A stretch of 64,000 nucleotides of DNA from CAWJLS01 sp963843755 (GTDB lineage: Bacteria > Acidobacteriota > Thermoanaerobaculia > Multivoradales > DATKCC01), in contig CAWJLS010000011.1 of NCBI GenBank assembly GCA_963843755.1, forward strand, positions 62,001-126,000, in the 5' to 3' direction. A program made the translations under genes and the position numbers. The notes beneath the pieces are model-generated. The model did not search any database. It worked only from the letters and a program-made list of their open reading frames with translations, and was not told where the DNA came from. Below, in pieces: positions 51,420-59,734 of this stretch (the first letter of the stretch is position 1; each line of letters starts with the position of its first letter).

Positions 51420-51599
51420 AGAGAAACGACCGGAAGCGGGGAGGTTCCACCTACCGAACCGAATCCTACCTTTGAAAGAGACTGAAAACGGTCTCGACCA
51501 ACCGATTCAGCTCACCCCATCCCCCTTATTCGAACAGGGGTAGATCCTTAAAGCCAACCGACCTGCGGAACCTCCCCCCTCCGCTTTCCTCGTTTCTCT
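51420..51599. other. Structured intergenic element between rimB and mutY
   Basis: The 546-bp spacer 51291-51836 holds a segment with only 100 G/C bases in 180 (51421-51600), well below the flanking genes. Its ends are an imperfect inverted repeat of about 30 bp: 51420-51448 against 51567-51599, sharing GGAACCTCCCC and CGTTTCTCT. Inside are two smaller perfect stems, GAGAC/GTCTC (51478-51495) and CCCCT/AGGGG (51522-51540). The word ACCGAAYY recurs with variants at 51454, 51500 and 51604. I recognise no RNA family. It may be a structured RNA or a small palindromic mobile element. The rest of the spacer shows nothing. Confidence 0.55.
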
Positions 51600-51836
51600 C
51601 CCACCGAACCGATTCACGAAATCTTGCAGAGAGCACCCCTCGGCGTCTAGTCGCACTGCGGCATCGAGAGGGAGCCGGTGTGTCCGCACGACCCGGCGAC
51701 CGACCCGGCGCGGGCGCCGGCCGGGAGCTGCCGAATCGGCACAGCGCGCCACGATGACGGCCAGAATGGCGGGCCGGTGGCGCCAGGCGGGGCGCTGGAC
51801 GTTGCGCGCCGCGCGGGTCGACTAGACTCCTGCCCG

Positions 51837-52949
51837 ATGGATCCGCGAGGCCTCCTCCTCTCCTGGTACGACCGCCAGCGGCGGGACCTGCCGTGGCGGC
51901 AGAACAGCGATCCCTACCGGGTCTGGCTGTCGGAGATCATGCTCCAGCAGACGCGGGTCGAGGTGGTTCGGCCCTACTACGAGCGGTTCCTCGCCCGCTT
52001 CCCGACGGTGGCGGACCTGGCGGCCGCCTCGATCGACGAGGTCCTGGGTCTGTGGTCGGGGCTGGGGTACTACCGGCGGGCCCGCCAGCTCCACGCGGCG
52101 GCCGGGATCGTCGCCGCGGAAGGATTCCCCGAGACCGCGGCGGGTTGGCGCGAGCTACCCGGCGTCGGTGCCTATACGGCAGCGGCGGTGGCGTCGATCG
52201 CGTTCGGCGAGGCGGTGGCGGTGCTCGACGGCAACGTGGAGCGGGTGGTTGCCCGCCTCGGCGCTGTCGAAGGCGACCCGAAGCGCGCGGCGACCCGCCG
52301 GCTGCTGCTCGCGGGGGCGACGGAGCTGGTCGATCCGGCGCGGCCCGGCGACTCGAACCAGGCGCTCATGGAGCTGGGCGCGACGCTCTGTACCCCGACC
52401 GGACCGCGCTGCCTGCTCTGCCCCCTGGCGGACGGGTGCGCGGCGCGGCGCGGGGGCGACCCGGAGCGCTTCCCCGAGGCACGCAAGAAGAAGCCGCCGG
52501 TGCGGGTCCGTTGGCTGGTGGTGGCGGTCGAGGACGACGGCAGGCGCCTGCTCTTCCGGCGGCCGGACGACGAGGAGCTCCTGGCCGGCACCTGGGAGCT
52601 TCCCTGGGTGCCGGCCGAAGAGCCGGCCCAGGAGGCCGCCGAGAGTCCAGCCGGTGCGGCGGCAGGAGGCGACGGGGAGGACGGCGGGGCGGAGTCTCGG
52701 CTGGCCGCGCGCTACGGCGGCCGCTGGCAGCTCGGCGAGACGGTGGCGACGGTGCGGCACTCGATCACCCACCGGGCGATCGAGGTCGAGGTACGGCGAG
52801 CCCGGCGGCTGCCCGCGGGCGACGGCGGCGAGGTGGCGGAAGGTCCGGAGGCGGGCTGGTTCGAGCCGGAGGAGGTCGAGGAGCTCGCGACGTCGTCGCT
52901 GGTCGAGAAGGTGGAGCGGGCGCTCGGCCGGAACGGCCGCGGCAGGTAG
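51837..52949 (+). CDS. mutY: A/G-specific adenine DNA glycosylase
   Basis: A 370-residue repair enzyme removing adenine opposite 8-oxoguanine. The core reads RRDLPWRQNSDPYRVWLSEIMLQQTRVEVV (catalytic Glu) and LPGVGAYTAAAVASIAFGEAVAVLDGNVERV (helix-hairpin-helix and catalytic Asp). The [4Fe-4S] ligands are CTPTGPRCLLCPLADGC. The C-terminal NUDIX-like domain (VVAVEDDGRRLLFRRP, TWELPWVP, HSITHRAIEVEV) recognises 8-oxoG and has an Ala/Gly/Glu-rich insert near residue 265. It starts at ATG 51837. Confidence 0.95.
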   Translation: MDPRGLLLSWYDRQRRDLPWRQNSDPYRVWLSEIMLQQTRVEVVRPYYERFLARFPTVADLAAASIDEVLGLWSGLGYYRRARQLHAAAGIVAAEGFPETAAGWRELPGVGAYTAAAVASIAFGEAVAVLDGNVERVVARLGAVEGDPKRAATRRLLLAGATELVDPARPGDSNQALMELGATLCTPTGPRCLLCPLADGCAARRGGDPERFPEARKKKPPVRVRWLVVAVEDDGRRLLFRRPDDEELLAGTWELPWVPAEEPAQEAAESPAGAAAGGDGEDGGAESRLAARYGGRWQLGETVATVRHSITHRAIEVEVRRARRLPAGDGGEVAEGPEAGWFEPEEVEELATSSLVEKVERALGRNGRGR

Positions 52950-52978
52950 AGCTGGGTAGAACGGGGAGTTCGCCCGGA

Positions 52979-53986
52979 TCAACCGGAGGAGGAAGGCTTC
53001 GGCCGGGACCCTCCCCCGCCGCCGGCGAGGATGAACCAGCCGACGAGCTTGTCGTCGAGCTCTCGCAGGCGCTTGGCCACTAGCGAGCAGAGGATCTTGA
53101 GCAGGCGTAGCGACGACACCTTCTGGATGTTCAGGATGCCGGAGAGCACGTCGCCCGGGATGGCGAGCACCACCGCCCCGGAGTTGTGGGCCTTGGCGTC
53201 GGCCGAGCGCGGCTTGCCGTCGATCAGCGCCATCTCGCCGAAGTAGTCGCCCCGCTCGAGGAACGCCAAGGCCTCCTCCCCCGCCCCGGGGATGTTCTTC
53301 GAGATCATGATCCGCCCTTCCAGCACCACGTACATGGTGTCGCCGGCGTCGCCCTCGTGGAAGAGGACCTCCCCGGGGTCGAGCTTGCGCTCGTGGGAGA
53401 GGGTGGTCAGGAAGTTGATCTCGAGGCCGGAGAGGCGCTGCTCCTCGAACAGCTTGCGCTTCGACGCCAGGTCGACGCGAAAGTCCTCGCCGGGGCCGGC
53501 GGCGACGGGCGCGACGAGCGCCCCGGCCGGCTGGCCGCCTTCGGAGAAGAACTGTTCGAGCCGCGCGTTGGTCAGGCGCAGCTTCTCGGACAGGCTCTTC
53601 CAGAAGGTCCAGTAGAGGGCGAGGGAGAGCTGGGGGTCCTGGTCGAGCAGCGGCCTGAGCGTCACCGGGTTGAAGCCGATGAGGTTGGTCGACGCGTTGG
53701 TGAAGGCGTCGCCGGAGCGCTCCTCGCGGTCGACGAACGCCGTCTCGCCGAACAGCGACCCGGCGCCGAGCTCGGCCAGGGTGTAGTCGCCGTAGGGGGT
53801 CTTGCGGCGGATCGTGATCGAGCCCTCGTCGATGAGGTAGGCGTCGAGGGTGGCGTCCCCTTGCTGGAGGACGGCGACGCCCTGCGGATAGCGCGTCCGG
53901 GAAAGACAGCTCGCCAGGCTCTCGAGCTGCTGCTCCTGGAAGTGGGAGAACGAGTCCCGGTCACGCAGATGGTCGGCGAGGCTCAC
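52979..53986 (-). CDS. Tandem cyclic-nucleotide-binding domain protein
   Basis: A 335-residue protein starting at GTG 53986. Two cNMP-binding folds are present: residues about 20-130 with GSLFGETAFVDREERSGDAF, and about 190-310 with GDYFGEMALIDGKPRSADAKA. The second keeps the phosphate-binding cassette (FGEMALxxxxPRSA); the first has Glu-Arg-Ser-Gly in place of the Arg-Ala pair and may not bind. No DNA-binding or enzyme domain follows, only a Gly-rich tail. It probably works as a sensor subunit with an unknown partner. Confidence 0.85.
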   Translation of the reverse strand: MSLADHLRDRDSFSHFQEQQLESLASCLSRTRYPQGVAVLQQGDATLDAYLIDEGSITIRRKTPYGDYTLAELGAGSLFGETAFVDREERSGDAFTNASTNLIGFNPVTLRPLLDQDPQLSLALYWTFWKSLSEKLRLTNARLEQFFSEGGQPAGALVAPVAAGPGEDFRVDLASKRKLFEEQRLSGLEINFLTTLSHERKLDPGEVLFHEGDAGDTMYVVLEGRIMISKNIPGAGEEALAFLERGDYFGEMALIDGKPRSADAKAHNSGAVVLAIPGDVLSGILNIQKVSSLRLLKILCSLVAKRLRELDDKLVGWFILAGGGGGSRPKPSSSG

Positions 53987-54162
53987 GGCGAGAGTAAGTG
54001 TATACCGTTGGGCAACCGCCTCTCGGAGGGCACGAGCGCCGAGGTCGAGTCCGCTCCGCCCCGCCGGGACTCTCTCCGAGCGCCACGGGTGGGGGCGTCC
54101 CCTCCTTCCCGCGAGGGCGGGAGGGGGGTCGAGGGGATGGGGGGGGATGGGGGCAGGTGCGA

Positions 54163-54732
54163 CTAGAGCAGCTCGAGCTGGGCGGGCCGGATCTTTTCGG
54201 TCACCGCGTCGAGCACCCGCTCCACCCAGTGCTCGCGTTCGTCCGGAGCGAGGTGGAGGACCGGCAGGGCGCGGCGGAGGAGCTCCTGCTCCAGGCGCTG
54301 GTCGACGGCGCGCTGAAACGCCGGGTCGAGGGCGCGGATGCCGTCGGGGCTGGGCTCGTCGACGATCGGTACGTGGACGAGCAGGTCGTAGGTCTTCATC
54401 CAGGGCTCGAGCAGCGCGTCGAGCGCCGGCTGGGGGCCGGCGGCCAGCAGGAGGTAGACGTAGTTGTCGAGGGCGCTACGGTCGCAGAGCACCACCGGGT
54501 AGCGCGCCGCGGCGAGGATCTCTTCGGCGATCTGGGTGTGGAGGATCCACGACTCGCTGGCGATCCCGGTCTCCTCGTTGATCGGCAGCGGGCAGCGGCG
54601 GGCGACCTCGTGGACCACCTCGACCGGCACGTCGCGCGCCTTGAGCCGGGCGGCGACGCCGTAGCAGAGGGTGGTCTTGCCGACGCCGTGGGTGCCGATG
54701 CAGGCGAGCTTGAGCTCCGGGGTGGTGGCCAT
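54163..54732 (-). CDS. Small P-loop ATPase (AAA_28/NadR-kinase-like)
   Basis: A 189-residue NTPase with Walker A IGTHGVGKTTLCYGVAARL near residue 13, a LCDRSALDNYVYLLLAAG segment resembling the Asp-Arg motif of nucleoside/nucleotide kinases, and an Arg-containing lid region. It may be a small-molecule kinase. It lies between the cNMP sensor and the aminotransferase; 176 bp and 29 bp separate the genes. The 176-bp spacer (53987-54162) is G-rich with no clear gene. Confidence 0.8.
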   Translation of the reverse strand: MATTPELKLACIGTHGVGKTTLCYGVAARLKARDVPVEVVHEVARRCPLPINEETGIASESWILHTQIAEEILAAARYPVVLCDRSALDNYVYLLLAAGPQPALDALLEPWMKTYDLLVHVPIVDEPSPDGIRALDPAFQRAVDQRLEQELLRRALPVLHLAPDEREHWVERVLDAVTEKIRPAQLELL

Positions 54733-54761
54733 CGGGAGCGATTGTAAGGGCTCGGAGCTCT

Positions 54762-56288
54762 TCAGAGCTCGGAGAGGGCGCCGTCCAGGAGGTCGAGGGC
54801 GGCGGCGAGCTGCTCGCGGGTGATGGTCAGGGGCGGGACGATCTGGAGGACGGTGCCCCGGGCGCCGCCGGCGAGAGCCAGGACGCCGCGGCCGAGGAGC
54901 AGGCCGGCCAGGCGCTTGGCGGTCTCCGGCCGGTCGAGCTCGACGCCCCAGAGGAGGCCGCGACCGCGGACGGCGACGACGCGGGAGGCAGGGCCGCCCG
55001 GGCCGGACTGACCGTTCTGACCCGTCTGACCGGCGGCGCCGGACGAGCGGCCCGGACCGGGTGCCTGATCCGCCTGATTCGCCTGGTCCGTCTGGTTCGC
55101 CAGATCGGCCTGGTCCGAGAAGCGCGCCTGATCCGAGAAGCTCTCGCGGTCCGAGCGCGCCCAGGCGGCGAGCCGCCCCTCGATCTCGGCGCCGAGCCGC
55201 CGGGCACGCGCGGGCAGGTCGTCGCGCTCCAGGATCCGGAGGACGGCCAGGGCCGCGGCGCAGGCCGGCGGGTTGGCCAGGTGGGTCGCCGTATGGAGCG
55301 CTTCGCCGTCGGTGGACCAGGCATCCATGACCTGGCGGCGTCCGACGACGGCGGCGACCGGCAGGCCGCCTCCGAGGGCCTTGCCGCAGCAGAGCAGGTC
55401 GGGGCGTACCTGGTCGCGGTCGACGGCGAAGAGCGTGCCGGTGCGGCCGAAGCCGGTGAAGATCTCGTCGGCGATGAGGAGCGCCCCGTGGCGGCGGCAG
55501 TGGGCGGCGACGGCGGCCAGCCAGCCGGCGGGCGGCGGGATCACCCCCTCCCGACCGACCACCGGCTCCACCAGGACGGCGGCCGGCGGCCGGGTGCGGG
55601 CGAGGCGGTCGATCTCCACCGGGTCGCAGCCGTAGGGCAGGTGTTCGAGGTGGCGGTGGAGGTGGCGCTCGAACGGGTCGCGGAAGGCCGGGCGGGAGGT
55701 GGCGGCCAGGGCGCCGAGGGTGACGCCGTGGTAGGCGGGCTCGAAGGCGACGACGGTCGGGCGGCCGGTGGCGAGGAGCGCCGTCTTGACGGCGACTTCG
55801 ACCGCGTCGGCGCCGGAGATGGCGAAGTGGACGCGAGGCTCGTCGAGCGGCGCCAGTGCACAGAGCCGGGCGGCGAGGGCGATCCGGGCCGGGTGGGCGG
55901 CGACGTCGCCGAGGCCGTGGAGCAGGCGGGCGGCCTGGTGGGTGGCGGCGGCGACCACCTCGGGGTGACGGTGCCCGACCGCCGCGACGCCGAAGCCGGC
56001 GGTGAGGTCGAGGTAGCGGTTGCCGTCGACGTCGAGGACGTTCGCCCCGAGGGCCTCCTGCCAGACCAGGCTCGGGGCCTGATCGGTCATCCCGGGTCGG
56101 CCGGCGAGGGTGTTGACCCCGGGTGCCTCCGTGGCGGCGAGGGCGCGGGAGAGGGCGCGGGAGGCGGGACCCGGTGGCGGGACGAGGATCTCCGGCAGCA
56201 GGTCGCCCCTCAGGAGGGCGGGCGCGGCGCCCCGGCCGGCGTCTCTGCCCGGGTCTCTGGGTGGGTCTCTGGGCGGCGGCGAGGTCAC
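54762..56288 (-). CDS. Class III pyridoxal-phosphate aminotransferase
   Basis: A 508-residue enzyme starting at GTG 56288, overlapping the recR stop (GTGA). Motifs are VLDVDGNRYLDLTAGFGVAAVGHRHPEVV, the PLP-phosphate site ISGADAVEVAVKTAL, AYHGVTLGALAATS, the Asp in LIADEIFTGFGRTG and the Schiff-base Lys in LLCCGKALGGGLPVAAVVG. It is closest in style to ornithine, acetylornithine or 4-aminobutyrate aminotransferases; the substrate is open. Residues about 376-433 are an Asp/Gln/Ala/Asn-rich insert (SDQADLANQTDQANQADQA) absent from the family. Confidence 0.88.
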   Translation of the reverse strand: MTSPPPRDPPRDPGRDAGRGAAPALLRGDLLPEILVPPPGPASRALSRALAATEAPGVNTLAGRPGMTDQAPSLVWQEALGANVLDVDGNRYLDLTAGFGVAAVGHRHPEVVAAATHQAARLLHGLGDVAAHPARIALAARLCALAPLDEPRVHFAISGADAVEVAVKTALLATGRPTVVAFEPAYHGVTLGALAATSRPAFRDPFERHLHRHLEHLPYGCDPVEIDRLARTRPPAAVLVEPVVGREGVIPPPAGWLAAVAAHCRRHGALLIADEIFTGFGRTGTLFAVDRDQVRPDLLCCGKALGGGLPVAAVVGRRQVMDAWSTDGEALHTATHLANPPACAAALAVLRILERDDLPARARRLGAEIEGRLAAWARSDRESFSDQARFSDQADLANQTDQANQADQAPGPGRSSGAAGQTGQNGQSGPGGPASRVVAVRGRGLLWGVELDRPETAKRLAGLLLGRGVLALAGGARGTVLQIVPPLTITREQLAAALDLLDGALSEL

Positions 56289-56875
56289 AGCCGGCGCCGG
56301 CCGGCGATGGAGCGGCCGAGGGTTACTTCGTCCGTGTACTCGATGTCGCCGCCGACCGGCATGCCGAAGGCGAGGCGAGACACCTGGAGGTCGTGGGGGG
56401 TGAGGAGCCGCGCGAGATAGAGGGCGGTCGCTTCCCCTTCGACGTTCGGGTTGGTGGCGAGGATCACCTCCTCGACCCCGTCGAGGCGGTCGAGCAGCGA
56501 GGCGATGGCGAGCTGGTCCGGGCCGACGCCGCGCTGGGGCGAGAGGGCTCCGAGGAGGACGTGGTAGCGGCCCCGGTACTCGCCGGTGCGCTCGATCGGC
56601 GCGATGTTGAACGGCTCCTCGACGACGCACAGGAGGGAGGCGTCGCGCTCGGGGTCGGAGCAGTAGCGGCAGGGGTCGACCGCGGTGATGGCGTTGCAGG
56701 TCGAGCAGTGGAAGAGCTTGTCCTTGACGTCGAGCAGCGCCCGGGCCAGGGCCTCGGCCTCCTGGCGCGGCACGCGGAGGACGTGGTGGGCGAGGCGGGT
56801 GGCGGTCTTCGTCCCGATGCCGGGTAGGCGCGCGAGCTCTCCGACCAGCCGCGCGAGGGGATCAGGCGCCGACAT
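56285..56875 (-). CDS. recR: Recombination protein RecR
   Basis: A 196-residue protein from ATG 56875. It has the N-terminal helix-hairpin-helix (LARLPGIGTKTATRLAHHVL), the zinc finger CSTCNAITAVDPCRYC, and the Toprim domain (LLCVVEEPFNIAPIERTGEYRGRYHVLLGALSPQRGVGPDQL). It acts with RecF and RecO in gap repair. It normally follows ybaB directly, but here two repeat elements lie between them. Confidence 0.96.
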   Translation of the reverse strand: MSAPDPLARLVGELARLPGIGTKTATRLAHHVLRVPRQEAEALARALLDVKDKLFHCSTCNAITAVDPCRYCSDPERDASLLCVVEEPFNIAPIERTGEYRGRYHVLLGALSPQRGVGPDQLAIASLLDRLDGVEEVILATNPNVEGEATALYLARLLTPHDLQVSRLAFGMPVGGDIEYTDEVTLGRSIAGRRRL

Positions 56876-56884
56876 GGGCAACCA

Positions 56885-57160
56885 AGGAGTCTGCGCGGCA
56901 GGACCACGCGGCCGCGTTGCGAGCGCCGCAGGTTCGGGTGCCAGGCGCTCGCGACGCAGGCGATGCGGTGGCATCGCTGAGGAGCGACAACGCAGCAGAA
57001 GGGCCTGCGCCGTCGCAACCCTCTGGGCGCATGGGGGTTGCGGTCATTTCCTCGGTTCCTCCTCGTCGACGATGCTACGGCATCGACTCCTTGTCGCGCC
57101 TCGGACCTGCACGCGCAAGACCCGCGCGCGCGGCCACGTGGTCCTGCCGCGCAGACTCCT
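56885..57160. repeat. Nested inverted-repeat element A (recR-ybaB spacer)
   Basis: Its ends, 56885-56916 and 57129-57160, form a 32-bp inverted repeat with one mismatch. The 276-bp unit is full of smaller perfect palindromes: GAGCGCC/GGCGCTC (56921-56950), GCGATGC/GCATCGC (56960-56977), CGCAACCC/GGGTTGCG (57014-57042) and CGATGC/GCATCG (57070-57085). It has no gene. It resembles a small non-autonomous mobile or REP-type element. The end sequence recurs at 3246-3263. Confidence 0.8.
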
Positions 57161-57339
57161 AGCTTGCACTCTTCATGAGCCACCTACTGCGAGTCGCAAT
57201 TGCACGCAATCTCAGGGCGTACTCGCTCTTTGCTCCTCAACGTACCCTACAGTACGCCTGCGTCGCGCATCGCTGTGTGCGCCCTGATCTCACGCGCACT
57301 CGCGGCTCTCGCTACGGCGTCTCATGAAGAGTGCAGGCT
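57161..57339. repeat. Nested inverted-repeat element B (recR-ybaB spacer)
   Basis: It abuts element A. The ends AGCTTGCACTCTTCATGAG (57161-57179) and CTCATGAAGAGTGCAGGCT (57321-57339) pair over 19 bp with one mismatch, and the right end overlaps the ybaB stop codon. Inside, TCAGGGCG/CGCCCTGA and GTAC-containing stems are seen. No gene is present. Together with element A it fills the whole recR-ybaB gap. Confidence 0.75.
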
Positions 57340-57634
57340 AGAAGAGGTTCGGCATGCCGCTGGTCATGCTGCCGAGCTTCCCCTGCATCTCCTCCTCGAC
57401 CTTGCGGGAGGCCTCGTTGACCGCCGCCAGCACCAGGTCTTCGAGCAGGCCCGGGTCCTCGGGGTCGAGAACCTCCGGATCGATCTTGACCTCGACGAGC
57501 TGCTTGTGGCCGCTCATCTTGACGGAGACCATGCCTCCGCCGACGCTGGCTTCCACCACCATCTCGGCAAGCTCGCGCTGCATCTTCTCCTGCATCTGCT
57601 GGGCTTGCTTCATCAACTGGCGGATATTGGTCAT
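57338..57634 (-). CDS. ybaB: YbaB/EbfC nucleoid-associated protein
   Basis: A 98-residue DNA-binding protein: MTNIRQLMKQAQQMQEKMQRELAEMVVEASVGGGMVSVKMSGHKQLVEVKIDPEVL, ending in MTSGMPNLF. It starts immediately after the dnaX stop with no gap. The TAG stop lies inside repeat element B. The dnaX-ybaB-recR order is conserved widely in bacteria. Confidence 0.96.
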   Translation of the reverse strand: MTNIRQLMKQAQQMQEKMQRELAEMVVEASVGGGMVSVKMSGHKQLVEVKIDPEVLDPEDPGLLEDLVLAAVNEASRKVEEEMQGKLGSMTSGMPNLF

Positions 57635-59455
57635 CTAGCTCTCCTGAGGTTCGTCCACCCGTTCGACGGTGCCGTCGAAGATCTCGAGCACGGTCTGCAC
57701 GGTCGGGTTGTCCTGGACCTGATCGTGGGGTTGGCCTTCGCCGTGACCCTGATCCGGGTCGGCCGCCGACGCCTGCCCCGGCGCGACGGAGCCGGTGCCC
57801 CGGGCGGTCTTCCAGGTCACGTCCGGGCCGAGAACCTCGGCCAGGGCACGGTCGAGGAGCTGGCGGTTGGACGCCTTCTGGAGCCGTCCGGGGAGGATGT
57901 CGTCGTCCGGGGAGATGACGATCTCGAGGGTCGTGCCGTCGAGCCGGAGCGCCTCGGCGTGGCGGAGGTGTCCGGCGAGGGCCGGCTTCAAGTCGGTCAG
58001 GCGCTCGAGGAAGCCGGCGACGGTGGCCGGGGCCGGGAGGCCGGCCCCGGCCGGCGCGGAGTCCGGTGGTGCGTCGGCGGTGTCCGGTGCGGTCGCCGGC
58101 GCGGGGCTCCGGTCGGTGGCCGGGCCCCGGTCGGCGGTCTGGGCCGCCTGGGCCGTCTGGGCGGTCGGCGCGGTGGGGTCCTGGGGCTCTTCGGCGTCGG
58201 CTCGCGGCGCCGGGGCCTGAGCCGGGCTCGGTGCTGGTCGCGGTGCCGGGGCCGGCGCCGGAGCAGGTCGTGCGGCGCTCGGGACCCGCGCGGTACCGGG
58301 GTTGGCCGCGGCCTCGGGCATCGGCGCGCGGCCGGCGAGGAGGTCCTCGACCCGGGTCAGGCGTGGCAGCTCGGCTGCCCGGAGCCAGGCGATCTCGAGG
58401 GCCAGGGCGGAGGCGTCGCTCCGGCGGACGGTCTCTTCGCTGGCCAGGAGCTGGCGGAGCAGCCGCAGGAGGTTCTCGAAGCCGGCGGCGCGGGCGCGCT
58501 CGGCGAGGCGGGCGGCCTCCTCCGCCGGCAGGTCGACGGTCGCCACCTCGGGGTGATTGCCGCCGATGGCCAGGTGGAGGCCGTCGCGCACGTAGGCGAG
58601 GAACTGGGCGAAGACGGAGCGCGGGTCCCAGCCTTCGTCCTCGATCCGGTGGACCGAGGCGGCGATGGTGGCGCGGTCGCCGGCGAGGATCGCGGCGAGC
58701 ACGCCTTCGAACATGGCCGTGTCCATGCCGCCGAGCAGGCGCATGGCGTCCTCGTCGGCGATGGTGCCGGCGCCGAAGGTGGCGAGCTGATCGAGCAGGG
58801 CGACCGAGTCCCGAACGCTGCCCTCTCCGGCCCGGGCGATCAGCCGGAGCGCGGCGTCCGTGGCTTCGATCTTCTCTTCCCGGGCGATCGTGCCGAGAAG
58901 CGAGGAGACCACGTCCGACGGCACGCGGCGGAAGTGGAACTCCTGGCAGCGGGAGAGGATGGTCGCCGGCACCGCGTCGATCTCGGTGGTGGCGAAGATG
59001 AAGACCAGGTGGGCCGGCGGCTCCTCGATGATCTTGAGCAGGGCGTCGAAGGCCTGGCGGGACAGGCGGTGGATCTCGTCGATCACCACCACCTTGTAGC
59101 GGTCGCGCGCGGAGCCGTAGCGCAGGCTGTCGGTGAGCTCGCGGACCTGCTCGACCTTGGAGTAGGTGGCCGCGTCGACCTCGATGACGTCGAGGTCGGC
59201 GCCGGCCGCGATCTCCCGGCACACGGTGCACTCGTTGCAGGGATCGGCCGCGGGGCCGCGCTCACAGTTGAGCGCCTTGGCGAGCACCCGGGCCGCGGTG
59301 GTCTTGCCGACGCCGCGGATGCCCGAGAAGAGGTAGGCCTGGGCGATCCGCCCCTCGGTCAGCGCGTTGCGCAGAGCGGTGACGATCGGCTCCTGGCCGA
59401 CGACACTGGAGAAATCGGGGGGCCGCCACTTGCGGGCGAGAACCTGGTAGGTCAT
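57635..59455 (-). CDS. dnaX: DNA polymerase III subunits gamma/tau
   Basis: A 606-residue clamp-loader ATPase. It begins MTYQVLARKWRPPDFSSVVGQEPIVTALRNAL. Walker A is GIRGVGKTTAARVLAKALNC, the zinc module is CERGPAADPCNECTVC, and Walker B is KVVVIDEIHRLS, followed by SRCQEFHFRRV. After residue 375 comes a long Ala/Pro linker and then a tau-type C-terminal domain (FLERLTDLKPALAGHLRHAEALRLDGTTLEIVI). The SRP RNA gene ends 10 bp before its start codon. Confidence 0.96.
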   Translation of the reverse strand: MTYQVLARKWRPPDFSSVVGQEPIVTALRNALTEGRIAQAYLFSGIRGVGKTTAARVLAKALNCERGPAADPCNECTVCREIAAGADLDVIEVDAATYSKVEQVRELTDSLRYGSARDRYKVVVIDEIHRLSRQAFDALLKIIEEPPAHLVFIFATTEIDAVPATILSRCQEFHFRRVPSDVVSSLLGTIAREEKIEATDAALRLIARAGEGSVRDSVALLDQLATFGAGTIADEDAMRLLGGMDTAMFEGVLAAILAGDRATIAASVHRIEDEGWDPRSVFAQFLAYVRDGLHLAIGGNHPEVATVDLPAEEAARLAERARAAGFENLLRLLRQLLASEETVRRSDASALALEIAWLRAAELPRLTRVEDLLAGRAPMPEAAANPGTARVPSAARPAPAPAPAPRPAPSPAQAPAPRADAEEPQDPTAPTAQTAQAAQTADRGPATDRSPAPATAPDTADAPPDSAPAGAGLPAPATVAGFLERLTDLKPALAGHLRHAEALRLDGTTLEIVISPDDDILPGRLQKASNRQLLDRALAEVLGPDVTWKTARGTGSVAPGQASAADPDQGHGEGQPHDQVQDNPTVQTVLEIFDGTVERVDEPQES

Positions 59456-59465
59456 AAGAGTGGAA

Positions 59466-59606
59466 AACGGCCAGCGACCGGCGAAGGGTTCCGGCTGATC
59501 TGCGGCACTCGGCCGACAGACCTTATCGCTGCTCCCTTCCGGGCCTGACGAGGTTCGGTCGCGGCCAATGCACAGGACCCGAACCCTTCGCCGGTCGCTG
59601 CCCGTT
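59466..59606 (-). ncRNA. ffs: Signal recognition particle RNA
   Basis: The minus strand has the conserved SRP domain IV loop GTCAGGCCCGGAAGGGAGCA, the Ffh-binding hairpin, at about 59525-59550. The two ends, 59466-59491 and 59581-59606, pair over 26 bp with one mismatch, closing a molecule of about 141 nt, somewhat longer than the 114-nt Escherichia coli 4.5S RNA. A promoter lies at the right distance upstream. The tadA-ffs-dnaX-ybaB-recR neighbourhood matches that of Bacillus, except that tadA is divergent here. Confidence 0.93.
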
Positions 59607-59613
59607 GGCTTCC

Positions 59614-59642
59614 ATGGTAGTCAGTCGCCTGGGCCATGTAAA
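59614..59642 (-). promoter_or_regulatory. Promoter of the SRP RNA gene
   Basis: On the minus strand TTTACA (59642-59637), a 17-bp spacer and TACCAT (59619-59614) give a good sigma-70-type promoter. The predicted start falls 7-8 bp downstream, exactly at the 5' end of the SRP RNA helix. Confidence 0.7.
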
Positions 59643-59734
59643 GGCGCCGAGCCACCGGGGACCGGGGCGCCCTGGAGCGCATCGCCGGGGCGGGGTTTGC
59701 CGCCGGGCAGGAGATCCGCTAAGATCGCGTGCTG

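Noticed and set aside
51522..51540. T-arm-like hairpin (TTCGAAT loop on the minus strand) suggesting a tRNA remnant
   Set aside because: No matching acceptor stem or anticodon arm is found at the right distances, and the closing G-C pair of a T arm is missing.
51507..51752. An 81-codon frame on the minus strand in the rimB-mutY spacer
   Set aside because: It crosses the structured element, has no ribosome site or recognisable motif, and its composition follows the local DNA.
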